64,000 bases of DNA from Candidozyma auris (Eukaryota > Ascomycota > Pichiomycetes > Serinales > Metschnikowiaceae). The notes under the pieces are model-generated. The model saw only the letters and a list, made by a program, of their open reading frames with translations, did not search any database and was not told the DNA's origin. Within the stretch, counting starts at the first letter, position 1, and the number at the start of each line of letters is the position of its first letter. The translations under genes and the position numbers were made by a program. The stretch is from positions 558,001-622,000 of the forward strand of contig NC_072818.1 in assembly GCF_003013715.1 (NCBI RefSeq), in the 5' to 3' direction. Below are positions 1 to 10,461 of this stretch, piece by piece.

Positions 1-516
1 GAAGAACAAGGTCAAATCGTGAGCCAGGATGATTCCAGTAGTTGGAGACTCAAGGGCACCTGCCTCGGCCCTTATCAATGGAAATTGCCTTTTAGCTTGA
101 TTGGCAGAGACAAGCGATACTGGAACGCCCAAACTATCAGCGTTCTTTTGAAGCCCTTCGATGTACTGTTGTTCCTTCTCGTTCTGAGCCACAACCCACT
201 TCCCACACTGTTTATATGGCACAAGTGCAGCATCGAGCTTATCATAAATTAAGTTTTTTCCTCGGATACAAAACTTTGCCTTGAGTGAGTCTTTCGGGTA
301 ATACAATCCAGCGTGAATAACTTCTGAGTTTCGACTGGTCGTCTCCATGCCTAGCATCTCGTGTTGCTCGAGGAGCGTAACATTATTCCCCGGTACTTTC
401 TGGAGTTCGGCGGCGATTGCCGTACCTACAACACCTCCTCCAATGACAACATGTGAGAAGTCTGCCAATTGTCTGTTGGTAAGGCTGAACTGACGCTTGA
501 CAGTTCGTTGCAACAT
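1..516 (-). CDS. L-2-hydroxyglutarate dehydrogenase, N-terminal part (cut by window edge)
   Basis: The minus strand is open from ATG at 516 to the window edge (172 codons), so the C-terminal part is missing. The start MLQRTVKRQFSLTNRQL is Arg/Gln-rich and resembles a mitochondrial presequence. A dinucleotide-binding loop, VVIGGGVVGTAIAAEL, follows at about residues 23-38. Then come HAGLYYPKDSLKAKFCIRG and YKQCGKWVVA, which closely parallel the L2HGDH family, whose members oxidise L-2-hydroxyglutarate to 2-oxoglutarate with FAD. Seen: the Rossmann motif and these blocks. Inferred: mitochondrial location and substrate. Another DadA/GlpD-like FAD oxidoreductase is possible but less likely. Confidence 0.8.
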   Translation of the reverse strand, partial: MLQRTVKRQFSLTNRQLADFSHVVIGGGVVGTAIAAELQKVPGNNVTLLEQHEMLGMETTSRNSEVIHAGLYYPKDSLKAKFCIRGKNLIYDKLDAALVPYKQCGKWVVAQNEKEQQYIEGLQKNADSLGVPVSLVSANQAKRQFPLIRAEAGALESPTTGIILAHDLTLFF

Positions 517-758
517 GTGTCAAATTTTCGGCTTGAAATCTTCATCTGGGGTAATCAAGCACCCGTGCACCATGGCATCGGGAGGCCTCATATACGTCAT
601 CTTACATCGAAGTGAAATCACAACAAATCTTGGTTCATAGTCATTAAGATATTACAGCAGCACTTTGCCAAAGAAAGGCTGAAGAATGAGCATGCAAACT
701 TTTATGTGCTATCATTGTCACTGAAGGTGCAAATTTGCGGGAGTTCGTGAAGTTCCGT

Positions 759-769
759 TGGCTGCAAAT
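759..769 (+). promoter_or_regulatory. Recurrent motif TGGCTGCAAAT
   Basis: Exact core match to the window-wide motif, 243 bp upstream of the L2HGDH start and antisense to it. Confidence 0.6.
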
Positions 770-1190
770 GAGCCATTTACAACCACGTCAGATTATGGCA
801 ATTTCTGTAGCAGTTCACCAAGTGGGAACTCTATCTGTCCTCCTAATGCAGTTTGTTTTTCGATGGTTGGTTTTGACGTCATCATCCGTACGACGGTAAT
901 CTTCTTATATTTAACTTACATCCGCGAAATACATGTTTTTGTGGAAACCTGTTTTTTGTAAATCTGGATGTAATTATGGATATCTTCAAAGATGTTTTCT
1001 TAACCATTGGGGAAATCGAAAACACATCATCCCCTGGGGAATGGTAAGTTAGTAGAGTCGTCTCCAGCTTTCGATGAGTCTTTTTTTTTAAACAAATTTT
1101 TTTTTCTCTTCACGAACTGAGAAACCGCGGGAATTTTTCGGGCCAAAAGTATACTGTGCTTGCTGGAGCTTTTCTCATTTTGGACGACTC

Positions 1191-1201
1191 ATTTGCAGCC
1201 A
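1191..1201 (-). promoter_or_regulatory. Recurrent motif (ATTTGCAGCCA on +)
   Basis: Exact core match on the minus strand, about 680 bp upstream of the L2HGDH start. The opposite-facing copy lies at 759. Confidence 0.55.
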
Positions 1202-2131
1202 AGTACACTAGATGCATCGAAGGCTTCAAGTAGCTCGCTTAATCGCACAGAACAAATCACACTATCGCTGTGCAGGCCCTGCTTTCCTTTCTTTCCAAGC
1301 TAAGGTTTGGACGAAATATGATATTATGGTAAAAGCTTGAATTGGGTGAATTATTGATTGCTTCACCATATCATAGAATTGACCTCTTCTTTATTTCCTG
1401 AAACAGTGAGCTATCGTTTACTTGTACTCGCTTCGTGATTCTTGCGAAAAGTTAACAAGAAAGTCCAAAAACACATATGCCCTCTTGACTTGATTTCTTT
1501 TTATTTTGAAAAAACATATTCGAATCAAAGTAAATAAAACTATATTGTGAAACTGCTTCAAAAGTTAACGTGAGCCTGAGATTTAGCTTAGTTGCTTGAT
1601 GGGTCAACCTTGAGGCGAATACTGAATTCTCAAAAGCATACTCTAGTTTCTTAAATACTCGGAGAAAACCTCGACAGTATCGAAGCAAACCACACCAAAT
1701 ACTTTTAGGACTCTTTCGGCTATTCTTTTTATAGACAATACTCTGATTGAAATGAATAAAAGAATATCAGTATAGTAAACAGACCTTCAGTCAGCTTCTT
1801 TCATTTGAGAATGGTACCCTACAGAGGTGTAAAAGTCTCTAGTTTTCTACACCCTGAATACACTAGTCTAACCACAACAGAACCTACGGTGTATCAATAA
1901 GTCCTACAGAAAATAGAGTACATCTACATGCATGTTTATAATTTTTCCGACAGATTTCTGTTTAAAGTGAACAAAACCATGCCATAACTACAACAGGCCT
2001 ATAAGCAGTTTCCAGCAGACTAATCGCACAATCAATAGCATGTCTTATTTGCCATACTAAAATTACAATAGCTAAAAACCTTCACACAAAGTTTTCTAAA
2101 AATCTCTCGTAGGTAACTCCTGCTTCTGATC

Positions 2132-2371
2132 ATGAGGGAGTCGTCGAAGTTTTACCGATGGAGAGAATGGGTATTTCACAAGCCGGTAGGTACCAAACCT
2201 AAGAAGATCAATAACTTAATGCTGCTGGTGAATACAATTACTGATTGGCATACGCTTGCAGTCCATAGGGGCCATTTCAGAACACAAGGTTTACGAGCAC
2301 CAATTGAGCTAAAAATTTCCCAGATTATACTAAAAGCCATCAGATGTGTAAAGCAGTCATTAAAAGACTAA
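2132..2371 (+). CDS. Small ORF of unknown status (79 codons)
   Basis: ATG-initiated frame lying 88 bp before tRNA-Gln. The first 20 residues (MRESSKFYRWREWVFHKPVG) look protein-like, rich in aromatic and basic residues. The rest looks like random translation. I recognise no family. It may be chance, or a first exon ending near the GTAGGT at about 2186. Confidence 0.15.
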   Translation: MRESSKFYRWREWVFHKPVGTKPKKINNLMLLVNTITDWHTLAVHRGHFRTQGLRAPIELKISQIILKAIRCVKQSLKD

Positions 2372-2459
2372 AATTGGCAACACATTTGAAGAAGTGATAA
2401 TTTAGGTATTCTGCCACATGGGTATTATTTCAACTTAGACTTCACTTCTCACAAGCACT

Positions 2460-2531
2460 GGTCCTATAGTGTAGTGGTTATCACTTTCGGTTTTGATCCG
2501 AACAACTCCGGTTCGAATCCGGATAGGACCT
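2460..2531 (+). tRNA. tRNA-Gln (anticodon UUG)
   Basis: A 72-nt cloverleaf without intron. The acceptor stem GGTCCTA pairs with TAGGACC. Anticodon stem TTCGG/CCGAA (2486-2490/2498-2502) encloses loop TTTTGAT, with anticodon TTG at 2493-2495. The T arm and internal B box GGTTCGAATCC lie at 2510-2520, and the discriminator base is T. The sequence is close to S. cerevisiae tRNA-Gln(UUG). Transcription by Pol III is expected from the internal A and B boxes. Confidence 0.97.
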
Positions 2532-2537
2532 TTTTTT
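2532..2537 (+). terminator. Pol III terminator of tRNA-Gln
   Basis: Run of T immediately after the tRNA 3' end, the standard Pol III stop. Confidence 0.9.
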
Positions 2538-2700
2538 GGCAGATTCTTAACATTTTTTTTCTTTTTGTAATTATGACTATCGAAACAGTTATTGGTCTAC
2601 CAATCCCTACTGTCCATTTTCTTCATTTCGCTGGCCAGACTTAGCGATGTTTCTTCATCTTTGTCACTCATGCGCCCTTTCGTATCTGTACTGCTGCCGA

Positions 2701-2711
2701 TGGCTGCGAAA
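2701..2711 (+). promoter_or_regulatory. Recurrent motif TGGCTGCGAAA
   Basis: Exact match, 280 bp upstream of VTC4 and 164 bp past the end of the tRNA terminator. Confidence 0.6.
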
Positions 2712-2892
2712 TGAATGTATGTGACTCTGTCACCAAGTCCAGTTCCCCACACCCAAGAAAAGAAGATCAAGCCAAAAGATTTGCAAAGTTAACTCGATTA
2801 CACAGTCAACATTCCAACCTATCAGCTTTTTTATTTTTCCAACATACTTCATTTTGGCACCAGCCCTTTCCCACAATCTATTACTGATACCG

Positions 2893-2900
2893 CACGTGGG
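2893..2900 (+). promoter_or_regulatory. Pho4-type site CACGTGGG upstream of VTC4
   Basis: CACGTGGG is the high-affinity Pho4 site in yeasts. It lies 91 bp before the VTC4 ATG. VTC genes are part of the phosphate-starvation regulon in S. cerevisiae, so the position fits. Function here is inferred. Confidence 0.6.
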
Positions 2901-2990
2901 CTCACTATAAAGAACCCGCATACTAATAGAGATTCCTATCATCTACTCACTTTTCTCCAGCCACTTTCACCCACCCTCTGAAAGCTTCCC

Positions 2991-5147
2991 ATGAAGTTTG
3001 GAGAGCACTTGCGCAAGGCGCTCATCAAAAACTACCTGTTTTACTACATTGACTACGATGACCTCAAACATCAGTTGAAGAAGCACTTGAAGGAGAATGA
3101 CTATGAGTGGACCGACGAATTCGAGGAGCAGTTTGTCTCTGCGTTGGAGGCAGAGTTGGACAAAGTGTACTCGTTTACAAAAGTGAAAAACACAGAGGTC
3201 AACCGCAGAATTGAACAGGCAGAGAAGTACGTTCATGAGGTTGTGGATGCGTTGCAGAGCCAAAACCCCAAGACAAAGAAGCCGCTGGAGCAGGACTTCG
3301 AAGACTTGGAAGAGGATCTATCGGATATCATTGCAGATGTGCACGATTTGGCCAAATTCACCAGGCTCAATTACACAGGTTTCCAAAAGATCTTGAAGAA
3401 GCATGACAAGACAACGTCGTACAGCTTGAAGCCCATTTTCCAGGTTCGTTTGAACGCCAAGCCGTTTTTCAAGGACAACTACGACAAGCTCATTGTGAAA
3501 TTGTCGAAGTTGTATGATTTGGTGAGAACAAGAGGTAATCCTGTTAAGGGAGACGCCTCTGCTGGAGGCTCGCAGCAGAACTTCGTGAGACAAACCACAA
3601 AGTATTGGGTCCATCCAGACAACATCACCGAGTTGAAGTTGATCATCTTGAAGCACTTGCCCGTGTTGGTGTTCAATGCAGAAAAGGAGTTTGAGCCGGA
3701 GGACTCTGCTATCACCTCTATTTACTTCGACAACAAGGACATGGACTTGTACTATGGTCGGTTACGTAAAGATGAAGGTGCCGAAGCCATAAGATTGAGG
3801 TGGTACGGTGGCATGAAGAGCGACCAGATCTTCGTCGAAAGAAAGACCCACAGAGAGGACTGGACCGGCGAGAAGTCAGTCAAAGCTCGTTTTGCTTTGA
3901 AGGAGAAGAACGTCAATGCTTTCCTTAGAGGTGAGTACACTGCCACCCAAGCATTCGAGAAGATGAGAAACGAAGGCAAAAAGTCTCAAAAAGAGATTGA
4001 CAACTTGGAGCAGTTGGCCAAGGAAGTCCAGTATTCTATTTTGAAACACAAGTACCGGCCTGTGATGCGCTCCTTTTACAACAGAACCGCTTTCCAGCTT
4101 CCTGGCGATGCTCGTGTGCGTATTTCTCTCGATACAGAGTTGTGCATGGTTCGTGAAGACAACTTTGATGGCTACGACAGAACCCACGGTAACTGGAGAA
4201 GGATGGATATCGGTGTGGATTGGCCCTTCTCTCAGCTTCCAGAAAGAGACATTTGCAGGTTCCCCTACGCTGTTTTGGAGGTGAAGTTGCAGACCCAGTT
4301 GGGCCAGGAGCCTCCTATTTGGGTCAGAGACTTAGTCGCCAGTCACTTGGTGGAAGCTGTGCCAAAATACTCCAAGTTCATCCATGGTGGAGCCACTCTC
4401 TTGACTGACAGAGTGAACTTGTTGCCTTTCTGGTGGCCCCAAATGGATGTGGATATTCGTAAGCCCAGAGTGCAACAGGGTTACGGTATTTCCAGACAGC
4501 AACAGAGACAAAAATCGTCATCGTCTGGCGGTGAGTTGGACGAAGAGGAAATGTTGCTGGAAGAGATCCACAGATACTCCTCAGTGCATTTCTCCAACGA
4601 CACGAACCCATTGGAGGAAGACTTGGACGAGTTATCCCCATTGCTTTTGCCCGCTAGCTACTCCGGTAGAAGCAATTCTCCAGTTTCCAATTTCTTCAGA
4701 AAGCTTTATGCCAAATTCTTGCATGTCTTCAACGATGATCGTACCTTCACCATCAAACCGGGTACTGACTTTGACATCAACTCGACGTTTGCTTCCAAAT
4801 TACCCAAGGGCAAGAAGATCTGTGTGCCCATTAGAATCGAGCCAAAGGTTTACTTCGCTGCTGAGAGGACCTTCTTGTCGTGGTTATCTATTGGTATGAT
4901 TCTTGGTGCTACTGCAACGACCTTGCTTAACTATGGTGACAAGTCGTCGCTAGTGGCTGCTGTTGGCTTTTTCATTACTGCCTTGTTTACCTTGTCGTAC
5001 TCCATTTACAAGTATGTCGCTAGGACTTTGGCTATCAGAGAGAAGAAGATCACCCAGTACGCCGACAAATTTGGACCAAACATGATCTGTTTATTCATTG
5101 CTGCAGCAACATTTTCCACCTTCCTTTTCAAGTTTACTGAAGCCTAA
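2991..5147 (+). CDS. VTC4: Vacuolar transporter chaperone 4, polyphosphate polymerase
   Basis: 718 codons (S. cerevisiae Vtc4 is 721). Vtc4 is the catalytic subunit of the VTC complex, which makes polyphosphate from ATP and moves it into the vacuole. Order seen: an N-terminal SPX domain (about 1-150, [15 protein letters not shown], with the usual Lys-rich inositol-pyrophosphate face); a tunnel-type polymerase domain (about 190-480) with [27 protein letters not shown] and [10 protein letters not shown], which supply basic phosphate-binding residues; and a C-terminal DUF202-type membrane domain with three hydrophobic segments (about 625-718). The block from [15 protein letters not shown] through the polymerase domain is nearly identical to S. 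cerevisiae Vtc4, which separates it from the catalytically dead Vtc2 and Vtc3. It is convergent with DNF3, 104 bp apart. A CACGTGGG site at -91 suggests Pho4 control. Confidence 0.96.
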   Translation: MKFGEHLRKALIKNYLFYYIDYDDLKHQLKKHLKENDYEWTDEFEEQFVSALEAELDKVYSFTKVKNTEVNRRIEQAEKYVHEVVDALQSQNPKTKKPLEQDFEDLEEDLSDIIADVHDLAKFTRLNYTGFQKILKKHDKTTSYSLKPIFQVRLNAKPFFKDNYDKLIVKLSKLYDLVRTRGNPVKGDASAGGSQQNFVRQTTKYWVHPDNITELKLIILKHLPVLVFNAEKEFEPEDSAITSIYFDNKDMDLYYGRLRKDEGAEAIRLRWYGGMKSDQIFVERKTHREDWTGEKSVKARFALKEKNVNAFLRGEYTATQAFEKMRNEGKKSQKEIDNLEQLAKEVQYSILKHKYRPVMRSFYNRTAFQLPGDARVRISLDTELCMVREDNFDGYDRTHGNWRRMDIGVDWPFSQLPERDICRFPYAVLEVKLQTQLGQEPPIWVRDLVASHLVEAVPKYSKFIHGGATLLTDRVNLLPFWWPQMDVDIRKPRVQQGYGISRQQQRQKSSSSGGELDEEEMLLEEIHRYSSVHFSNDTNPLEEDLDELSPLLLPASYSGRSNSPVSNFFRKLYAKFLHVFNDDRTFTIKPGTDFDINSTFASKLPKGKKICVPIRIEPKVYFAAERTFLSWLSIGMILGATATTLLNYGDKSSLVAAVGFFITALFTLSYSIYKYVARTLAIREKKITQYADKFGPNMICLFIAAATFSTFLFKFTEA

Positions 5148-5251
5148 TAACATGCTTCGGACGCTGAGACTATAAAATTGTCTTTACCATCAAGAAAAGT
5201 TGTATCATTTAAGAGCTCTATTTCGGTCGTAGTTTTCTATCAAATGCAATT

Positions 5252-8200
5252 CTATGATTCACGAAGTTCTCTCAATCTGTTATCAATGATATCGTCAACA
5301 TCCTCATCTTCGTCGGATGATTTGTTCCTTTTGAACTTGTTGGCGAACTGCGATAAAACGCCTGGCTTTTTCTTCCTCACACGAGCACCACTTGGTAGGA
5401 CAACGTAATCACTGTCGTCGTCATCGTTGTAGCGTGGTTCGTAATCACCTGTGTATCCAATACCTTCACCGCTTGGTGGGAGTTCAGACTCAAGGGGGTT
5501 GGTCCCGGCACGTTTTCTTTGAGCAGCAGAACCTGGAGTTTCGTCCACGGCAATGTCAGTTTTGAAGCTTTCAGAGAATGATCCAAAGAGTTTGTTCAAG
5601 AGTTGCTTGATGCGAATTCTTGTTGTTGAGGGTTCCCTGGGAAGTAACCAGCCCTGCTTTAATTCTTTGAACGATCGTTCTTCGAACATTCTTCTGAGCT
5701 CAAGGTCCTTCTCGTATATCTGGAAGAGCTCGACATCGCTTGGTGAAAACATGATCTTCAACAACTTGAGAATGAAGTCGAAGAAAAGCAAGCAGGTGAA
5801 TAGAATCAACAAAGCCGCCCACCATGAGACGTCTTCTCCAAACTCCATCAAACCATAATCAGCAAAGTAAATGGTTGGCTGATTGCTCCTATGAAGGAAC
5901 ATGATCAACACGTTCCAAAGCCCATAACCACCCACTGAGATAATAAAAGATGCAAATGCCAACCACTGCTTATTACGCTGTTCAAAAAACTGCGATTTGG
6001 CATTTATGACGATGACAAGGGTCCAAAAGACCAATGTTCCCAACGGCAATGAGGTATTGTCTCTTGTGGCTGTGAATCCCCATGCAAAATAAGCAATGAA
6101 AGAAACCCCCACGCTCTGCAATGTAGCCAACACCATCCACAAAATGAAGATCTTTAGGTTGAATGCTTTATAAAGCCGTCCTGTGCTGTAAAGCTCGGGA
6201 ACAGCTAAAAGTGTTGAGGGCTCTAAATCTTTGTCAAACATTCCAACACAAAGGACAGGCAAGGACGTGAAAAGGGTGTTGAACATCGACAAAGACCATT
6301 TCTCATACATAGATGTACCTGTAAACATTGTGTATCTCTGATAGACACATTGTGTCAAGTAGAATAGAAGCTCTTTATAAAACGTGGTGAGCACAAACTT
6401 GGACGTTCTGATATAATTGTAACGACCGTTGACAAGCAATAATTTGAGCAAGAAGCGAAATTGCGCAATTGCATAGTCAGCCGAACGAGCCGCTTGGAGA
6501 CCTTCTTTACCAGTGATACCAACACCAATGTCGGCACTTTGGATCATGGCAATGTCATTGGCACCATCGCCAATGGCAAGTGTCACGTCCCGTTTGCTCA
6601 ATGATCGAACTGAATTGATCATACTTGCTTTCTGGGATGGCGAAGCTCTGCAGCAAATCGCAGAGTCAGTTTGAATGCAAAGTTCAATAAAAATGGAAAA
6701 TAAAGTAGGGTCACTTTCGATGTCACTTAATGTGGCGCCGTCGACGACAACGACAGAATGGGCGATACGACCGGCTTTTATCTCCAGACTAGCAGTGTTG
6801 ATTCTTTGTGTTAACTTCTCTGTGCCTTCATCACTTGACAAGATAACAACTGTGGAATAATCTTTGATGAGTCTGCAAGAGTAGCCAATATTGATGGCTG
6901 TTTCTCTCTTGTCTCCTGTGAGCATCCACATCTTGATCCCTGCACGGCGAATCTTGTCTATGGCCTCACTCACACCGTCTTGCAATTTATCTTCGATAGC
7001 CGTAGCACCAAGAAGCTCAAAGCTATGCTCTATCTTAGCACCTACTTCTTGCACTTTCTGAGCACGGTCAGTAAGAGCAATTTTAGCTTCACGGTATTCT
7101 TCGGCCCAATCTTCATACTCAGCATTGCTGAGCCACCTGAATGAGTACAACAATGTACGCAAGCCTTCGGTAGAGAATTCGTCAATGTGTTCCAATGTCT
7201 TCTCAATCAAGAATTCCTCGTTAACAAGCAACTTGTCTTTTGGTATAAAGGCATGCGAATTTTGGGTGGTATCGGCATCGTTATGCTCATCTAAACTGTA
7301 ACGTTTGTTTTGTTGCATATGAAGAGACTGCCTAGCTTTTGTAGCAATTTGACTTATATCGCTCTCCTGTCGGGAAACGATGTTATCAATGGATCCAATT
7401 CTTTCCGCAGGATCGATGCTCAGACCTCTTAAGGATGAGAGCGACTTCCTGTTTTCCAATTCCGCTGAAACCTTGTTTTGTAATACGATCTCAGCTTCTT
7501 GGGTTTTCCTATCAGCAGCCGACAAAAATATCTCTCTTGCTTTTCTTTTGGCAAGGTCAGCGTTTTTCAACAATTCAAGTATGATGTTATCAGCACCCTT
7601 GCAAATGACACCAACTCTTCCATCTGGGAACCTGACGACAACGGACATCCTCTTTCTGACTGAATTGAACTCGACAACATCTAGTATCTCATATTGGTCG
7701 GTTCTTGGATGTGCATCAAAACCCTGAGGATAAGTTTTTATGGTGATGACACTGTTCTGCTTATCCGCAATTACAAAGCCGAGATCTCTGGCAGCTTCTG
7801 CTAGGGCGAGCTCATCAGGCGAAGCCGCTTGGTAGGTGATGCCTGCATCTTCCTCAAGATTGTTGACTTCCTCCTCTTCGCTGTTGTCAGCGAGTGTGTA
7901 AGTTGAGCTGTTACCACCTTTATTCGTCTGTCTGGGTTGACATGTATGACAAAGGGCAATACTCAAAAGAAAAAATGTAGCTTTTCTGGAGAAGATTGTC
8001 AGCGGATGGCTCTGAATGTACTTCAAGAGATACAATGAACTTGCCAAGTTCTGCTCTTTTTCAGGCTGAGCTGTAGATCTCCAAGTAGTAGTCGAGTTAA
8101 TAGATTTGACATCCATGCTTTGTCTCACAACAGAAGTTGTACTCTTTCTGCTTTGTACTTGAGCTTTGTTTTGCTGCAGGGGGCGAATTGCATCAACTTT

Positions 8201-10177
8201 TGCCATATGACGGTAGCCAAAGTCCGAGTCTTCCTTGTCTTGATCCAATTGATCGCTATCATGAATCCAGTTAGCACCACACACGCTGAACTTTCTTAGA
8301 AGCATTTCGTTGTCAGTAAGGGTTCCTGTTTTATCTGAGAAAACATAAGAGACCTGACCCAACTCTTCAAGAATTGTTGCTGTCTTCGCATCTGCCGGGG
8401 TATTCGATTTGACATCGTACATGTCAATGTCGTACTGCAAAAACAAAAGTTGCATCACTTTAATGATCTCCATTGTCACGTAAAGGGAGAGCGGTATCAA
8501 TGTGTTATACATGATGATGAATCCCATAAGTGTTGCTGCAACACCAACATCCTGATCGAATAAATACCATGCTTTGTGAAGATCATTTTTAAGGTAAAGA
8601 CGCTGTGCCATTGTCGACATCGCCGACAAAGTAATGACAACGAAAATCATAAATAATACAATGAAGTTAATGTTGCGCTGAAGTTTTGGCGCTTTTGTTC
8701 GAGGATTTTTTAGGTTGTTCATGCGAATCTTTGTTTCTTCACCCGTGAAAACAACAAGTCCTAGTACCGACCTGGTGTTCCGCAAAATGCTACCTCTATA
8801 AAGTACATTGTCGAGGCCAAGGGCGTAGTTGGAGCCATTCAGAGAGAAATGACCCTCAAAATTGTACAAGTCTGGATTGGGGTCTTCTGTGGTGACCAAA
8901 CAGTGGACATTTTTCAAATCGCTTGGTTTATGCGTGAGTTTCAGAAGTTCGGGGTGTGCGAACTTTGATTTGAGGTTTGTCTCACCATCAAGAGCCATGG
9001 TTTCGACAAACGCCTCGGTCTCGTCATTATCAACAGACAATAGAAGCACATCAGCAGGGATCCAGTCGTTCTCGTTGATTTGTAGGATATCCCCAACCTT
9101 GATATCTTTCCAAGCTGTGGCGTCCAGACGCAAGTTGTAGCGAGTCATGGCTAGCGAATTTGAGAAGATGTTCATGGTTCCATCCACCAAAGACCCATTG
9201 GACGAGTTGTGAGAACGATCTTCGGGCCCATTGTTCCCCACGGGAATGGTTTCTGTCATGATGGTATGTATTGAGTGGGTATCAAACTGGGCCAAGTCTG
9301 CATCTTCACGCACAACGTGAGCAACTTTTGAATTTTCTTCTTTGTCGTGAGTGTGACGCTTCCAGTCATCAAAGCCTTCACGAGCTATAGAAATGGACAT
9401 GAAAATCATGAGGGGAATGATGGTGGTGAACTGACCCGTGGTAGACCACGTTGGGATCATCTGCATGATGGCTACCACCATAAAGTAGCAGTTGGCTAGC
9501 TTGGAGAACTGAGCACGTAGCTGTTTCGGAAGGAATGTGTAGATGTTATACTTGGAAGACGTGATGGTGTTGGAGATATAGGGCTCGCCCGAGCGCTCAT
9601 CAATAAAAGAGCGGTGGGTTTTTGAGTAGTACTCGTCGCCAAAGATGGAGTTGGCCTTTTCCTGTCGCATACAGAGCGGGATGATCCTCCCAGCCTCAGT
9701 AGCCCCCAACTGGGACCGTCCTAGGAGCCTATTCTTGTACTTGATGAAGGTGCCCTTCCACGAGTTTCGGAACCTCTTCTGCCTGGCAAAGCGGCTCTCT
9801 CTATTGTAGCTGCTGCCTCCTTCCACGTCCGAGCTATTAGCGCTCAGAATTGTCGTGAGGCGTGTTGTCAGACGCAGCATCTTCTGGTTATACTGGGGAT
9901 ACTCCCGTTTCGCCAGCTCCTGCGGTCTGTCCACGGTGATCAGCGGGGGCAGAAGGTACTCCGAGTTCGGCTCCGGGTATGTGGTGGAGGCCAAGTGGCC
10001 AGCGTCAGGCAGCAGCGACGACGCCAGCCCGCTGGGCAAATTGTCTAACTCGATCTGGGACAGTCGCCTCGAATCCCAGAACGGGTTGATGGATGCCGCC
10101 ACAGCCTTGTTGAGGAGCTGCGAGCGCAACGAGAGCCCACGCTTGCGGCGTGTGTGAGGCGTGCTATCCTCGGGCAT
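5252..10177 (-). CDS. DNF3: P4-type ATPase, phospholipid flippase Dnf3-like
   Basis: 1641 codons, close to S. cerevisiae Dnf3 (1656). P4-ATPases flip aminophospholipids or phosphatidylcholine to the cytosolic leaflet, and Dnf3 acts at the trans-Golgi and plasma membrane. Seen: ALDGETNLK in the actuator domain; the phosphorylation site SDKTGTLTDNEM (Asp about 613); IKMWMLTGDKRETAINIGYS; hinge motif GDGANDIAMIQSADIGVGI (about 1200); and about ten hydrophobic segments. The sequence after the phospho-site (LLRKFSVCGANWIH) and the C-terminal YVVLPSGARVRKKKPG resemble Dnf3 rather than Dnf1, Dnf2, Drs2 or Neo1. The long insert in the nucleotide-binding region and the acidic tail are also typical. 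The ATG at 10177 is the first in frame. Confidence 0.92.
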   Translation of the reverse strand: MPEDSTPHTRRKRGLSLRSQLLNKAVAASINPFWDSRRLSQIELDNLPSGLASSLLPDAGHLASTTYPEPNSEYLLPPLITVDRPQELAKREYPQYNQKMLRLTTRLTTILSANSSDVEGGSSYNRESRFARQKRFRNSWKGTFIKYKNRLLGRSQLGATEAGRIIPLCMRQEKANSIFGDEYYSKTHRSFIDERSGEPYISNTITSSKYNIYTFLPKQLRAQFSKLANCYFMVVAIMQMIPTWSTTGQFTTIIPLMIFMSISIAREGFDDWKRHTHDKEENSKVAHVVREDADLAQFDTHSIHTIMTETIPVGNNGPEDRSHNSSNGSLVDGTMNIFSNSLAMTRYNLRLDATAWKDIKVGDILQINENDWIPADVLLLSVDNDETEAFVETMALDGETNLKSKFAHPELLKLTHKPSDLKNVHCLVTTEDPNPDLYNFEGHFSLNGSNYALGLDNVLYRGSILRNTRSVLGLVVFTGEETKIRMNNLKNPRTKAPKLQRNINFIVLFMIFVVITLSAMSTMAQRLYLKNDLHKAWYLFDQDVGVAATLMGFIIMYNTLIPLSLYVTMEIIKVMQLLFLQYDIDMYDVKSNTPADAKTATILEELGQVSYVFSDKTGTLTDNEMLLRKFSVCGANWIHDSDQLDQDKEDSDFGYRHMAKVDAIRPLQQNKAQVQSRKSTTSVVRQSMDVKSINSTTTWRSTAQPEKEQNLASSLYLLKYIQSHPLTIFSRKATFFLLSIALCHTCQPRQTNKGGNSSTYTLADNSEEEEVNNLEEDAGITYQAASPDELALAEAARDLGFVIADKQNSVITIKTYPQGFDAHPRTDQYEILDVVEFNSVRKRMSVVVRFPDGRVGVICKGADNIILELLKNADLAKRKAREIFLSAADRKTQEAEIVLQNKVSAELENRKSLSSLRGLSIDPAERIGSIDNIVSRQESDISQIATKARQSLHMQQNKRYSLDEHNDADTTQNSHAFIPKDKLLVNEEFLIEKTLEHIDEFSTEGLRTLLYSFRWLSNAEYEDWAEEYREAKIALTDRAQKVQEVGAKIEHSFELLGATAIEDKLQDGVSEAIDKIRRAGIKMWMLTGDKRETAINIGYSCRLIKDYSTVVILSSDEGTEKLTQRINTASLEIKAGRIAHSVVVVDGATLSDIESDPTLFSIFIELCIQTDSAICCRASPSQKASMINSVRSLSKRDVTLAIGDGANDIAMIQSADIGVGITGKEGLQAARSADYAIAQFRFLLKLLLVNGRYNYIRTSKFVLTTFYKELLFYLTQCVYQRYTMFTGTSMYEKWSLSMFNTLFTSLPVLCVGMFDKDLEPSTLLAVPELYSTGRLYKAFNLKIFILWMVLATLQSVGVSFIAYFAWGFTATRDNTSLPLGTLVFWTLVIVINAKSQFFEQRNKQWLAFASFIISVGGYGLWNVLIMFLHRSNQPTIYFADYGLMEFGEDVSWWAALLILFTCLLFFDFILKLLKIMFSPSDVELFQIYEKDLELRRMFEERSFKELKQGWLLPREPSTTRIRIKQLLNKLFGSFSESFKTDIAVDETPGSAAQRKRAGTNPLESELPPSGEGIGYTGDYEPRYNDDDDSDYVVLPSGARVRKKKPGVLSQFANKFKRNKSSDEDEDVDDIIDNRLRELRES

Positions 10178-10450
10178 CAGGTTGATGAAGGTGTTAGAGG
10201 TGGAAAGTTGATGAAGGTGTTGGTAGATAAAGGCTGTGTGGATGTGCAGGAGCGAGGCGGTGGATCAGAAGAGTAACGACGATGGGGGGACGTTTCGGTA
10301 GAGGTGGAGGCAGGGAAGAAAAGCACAAATTCTGAGGATGGCAAGAGACAATACGTCTTGATGTTGTTTGTTTGTTTTTTACATTTATCTGGTTTGTGGG
10401 TGATTGTGGATCGTGGGGGGCTGGAGTGGGTAGAGCAGAATTGGGCGCTT

Positions 10451-10461
10451 TTTCGCAGCCA
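10451..10461 (-). promoter_or_regulatory. Recurrent motif (TTTCGCAGCCA on +)
   Basis: Exact match, 274 bp upstream of the DNF3 ATG, in the sense orientation relative to DNF3. Confidence 0.6.

Larger units (their letters stand above)
517..2459. other. Long intergenic region between the L2HGDH start and tRNA-Gln
   Basis: About 1.9 kb, AT-rich. It holds two copies of the recurrent TGGCTGCRAA motif (759 and 1191), T-tracts around 1081-1110, and only short open frames. One of these (2132-2371) is listed separately. A short frame at 976-1043 ends at a GTAAGT and looks like a possible first exon, but I found no acceptor that keeps it open. No RNA gene recognised. Confidence 0.5.
2532..2990. other. 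tRNA-Gln to VTC4 intergenic region (VTC4 promoter)
   Basis: Holds the Pol III terminator, one recurrent motif (2701), a CACGTGGG site (2893) and a pyrimidine-rich stretch just before the VTC4 start. A TACTAAT at about 2917 followed by CAG raises the possibility of a 5'-UTR intron, but I see no convincing donor. Confidence 0.5.

Noticed and set aside
976..1043. Possible first exon MDIFKDVFLTIGEIENTSSP with GTAAGT donor
   Set aside because: No acceptor downstream restores an open frame; the stop follows immediately in the unspliced reading.
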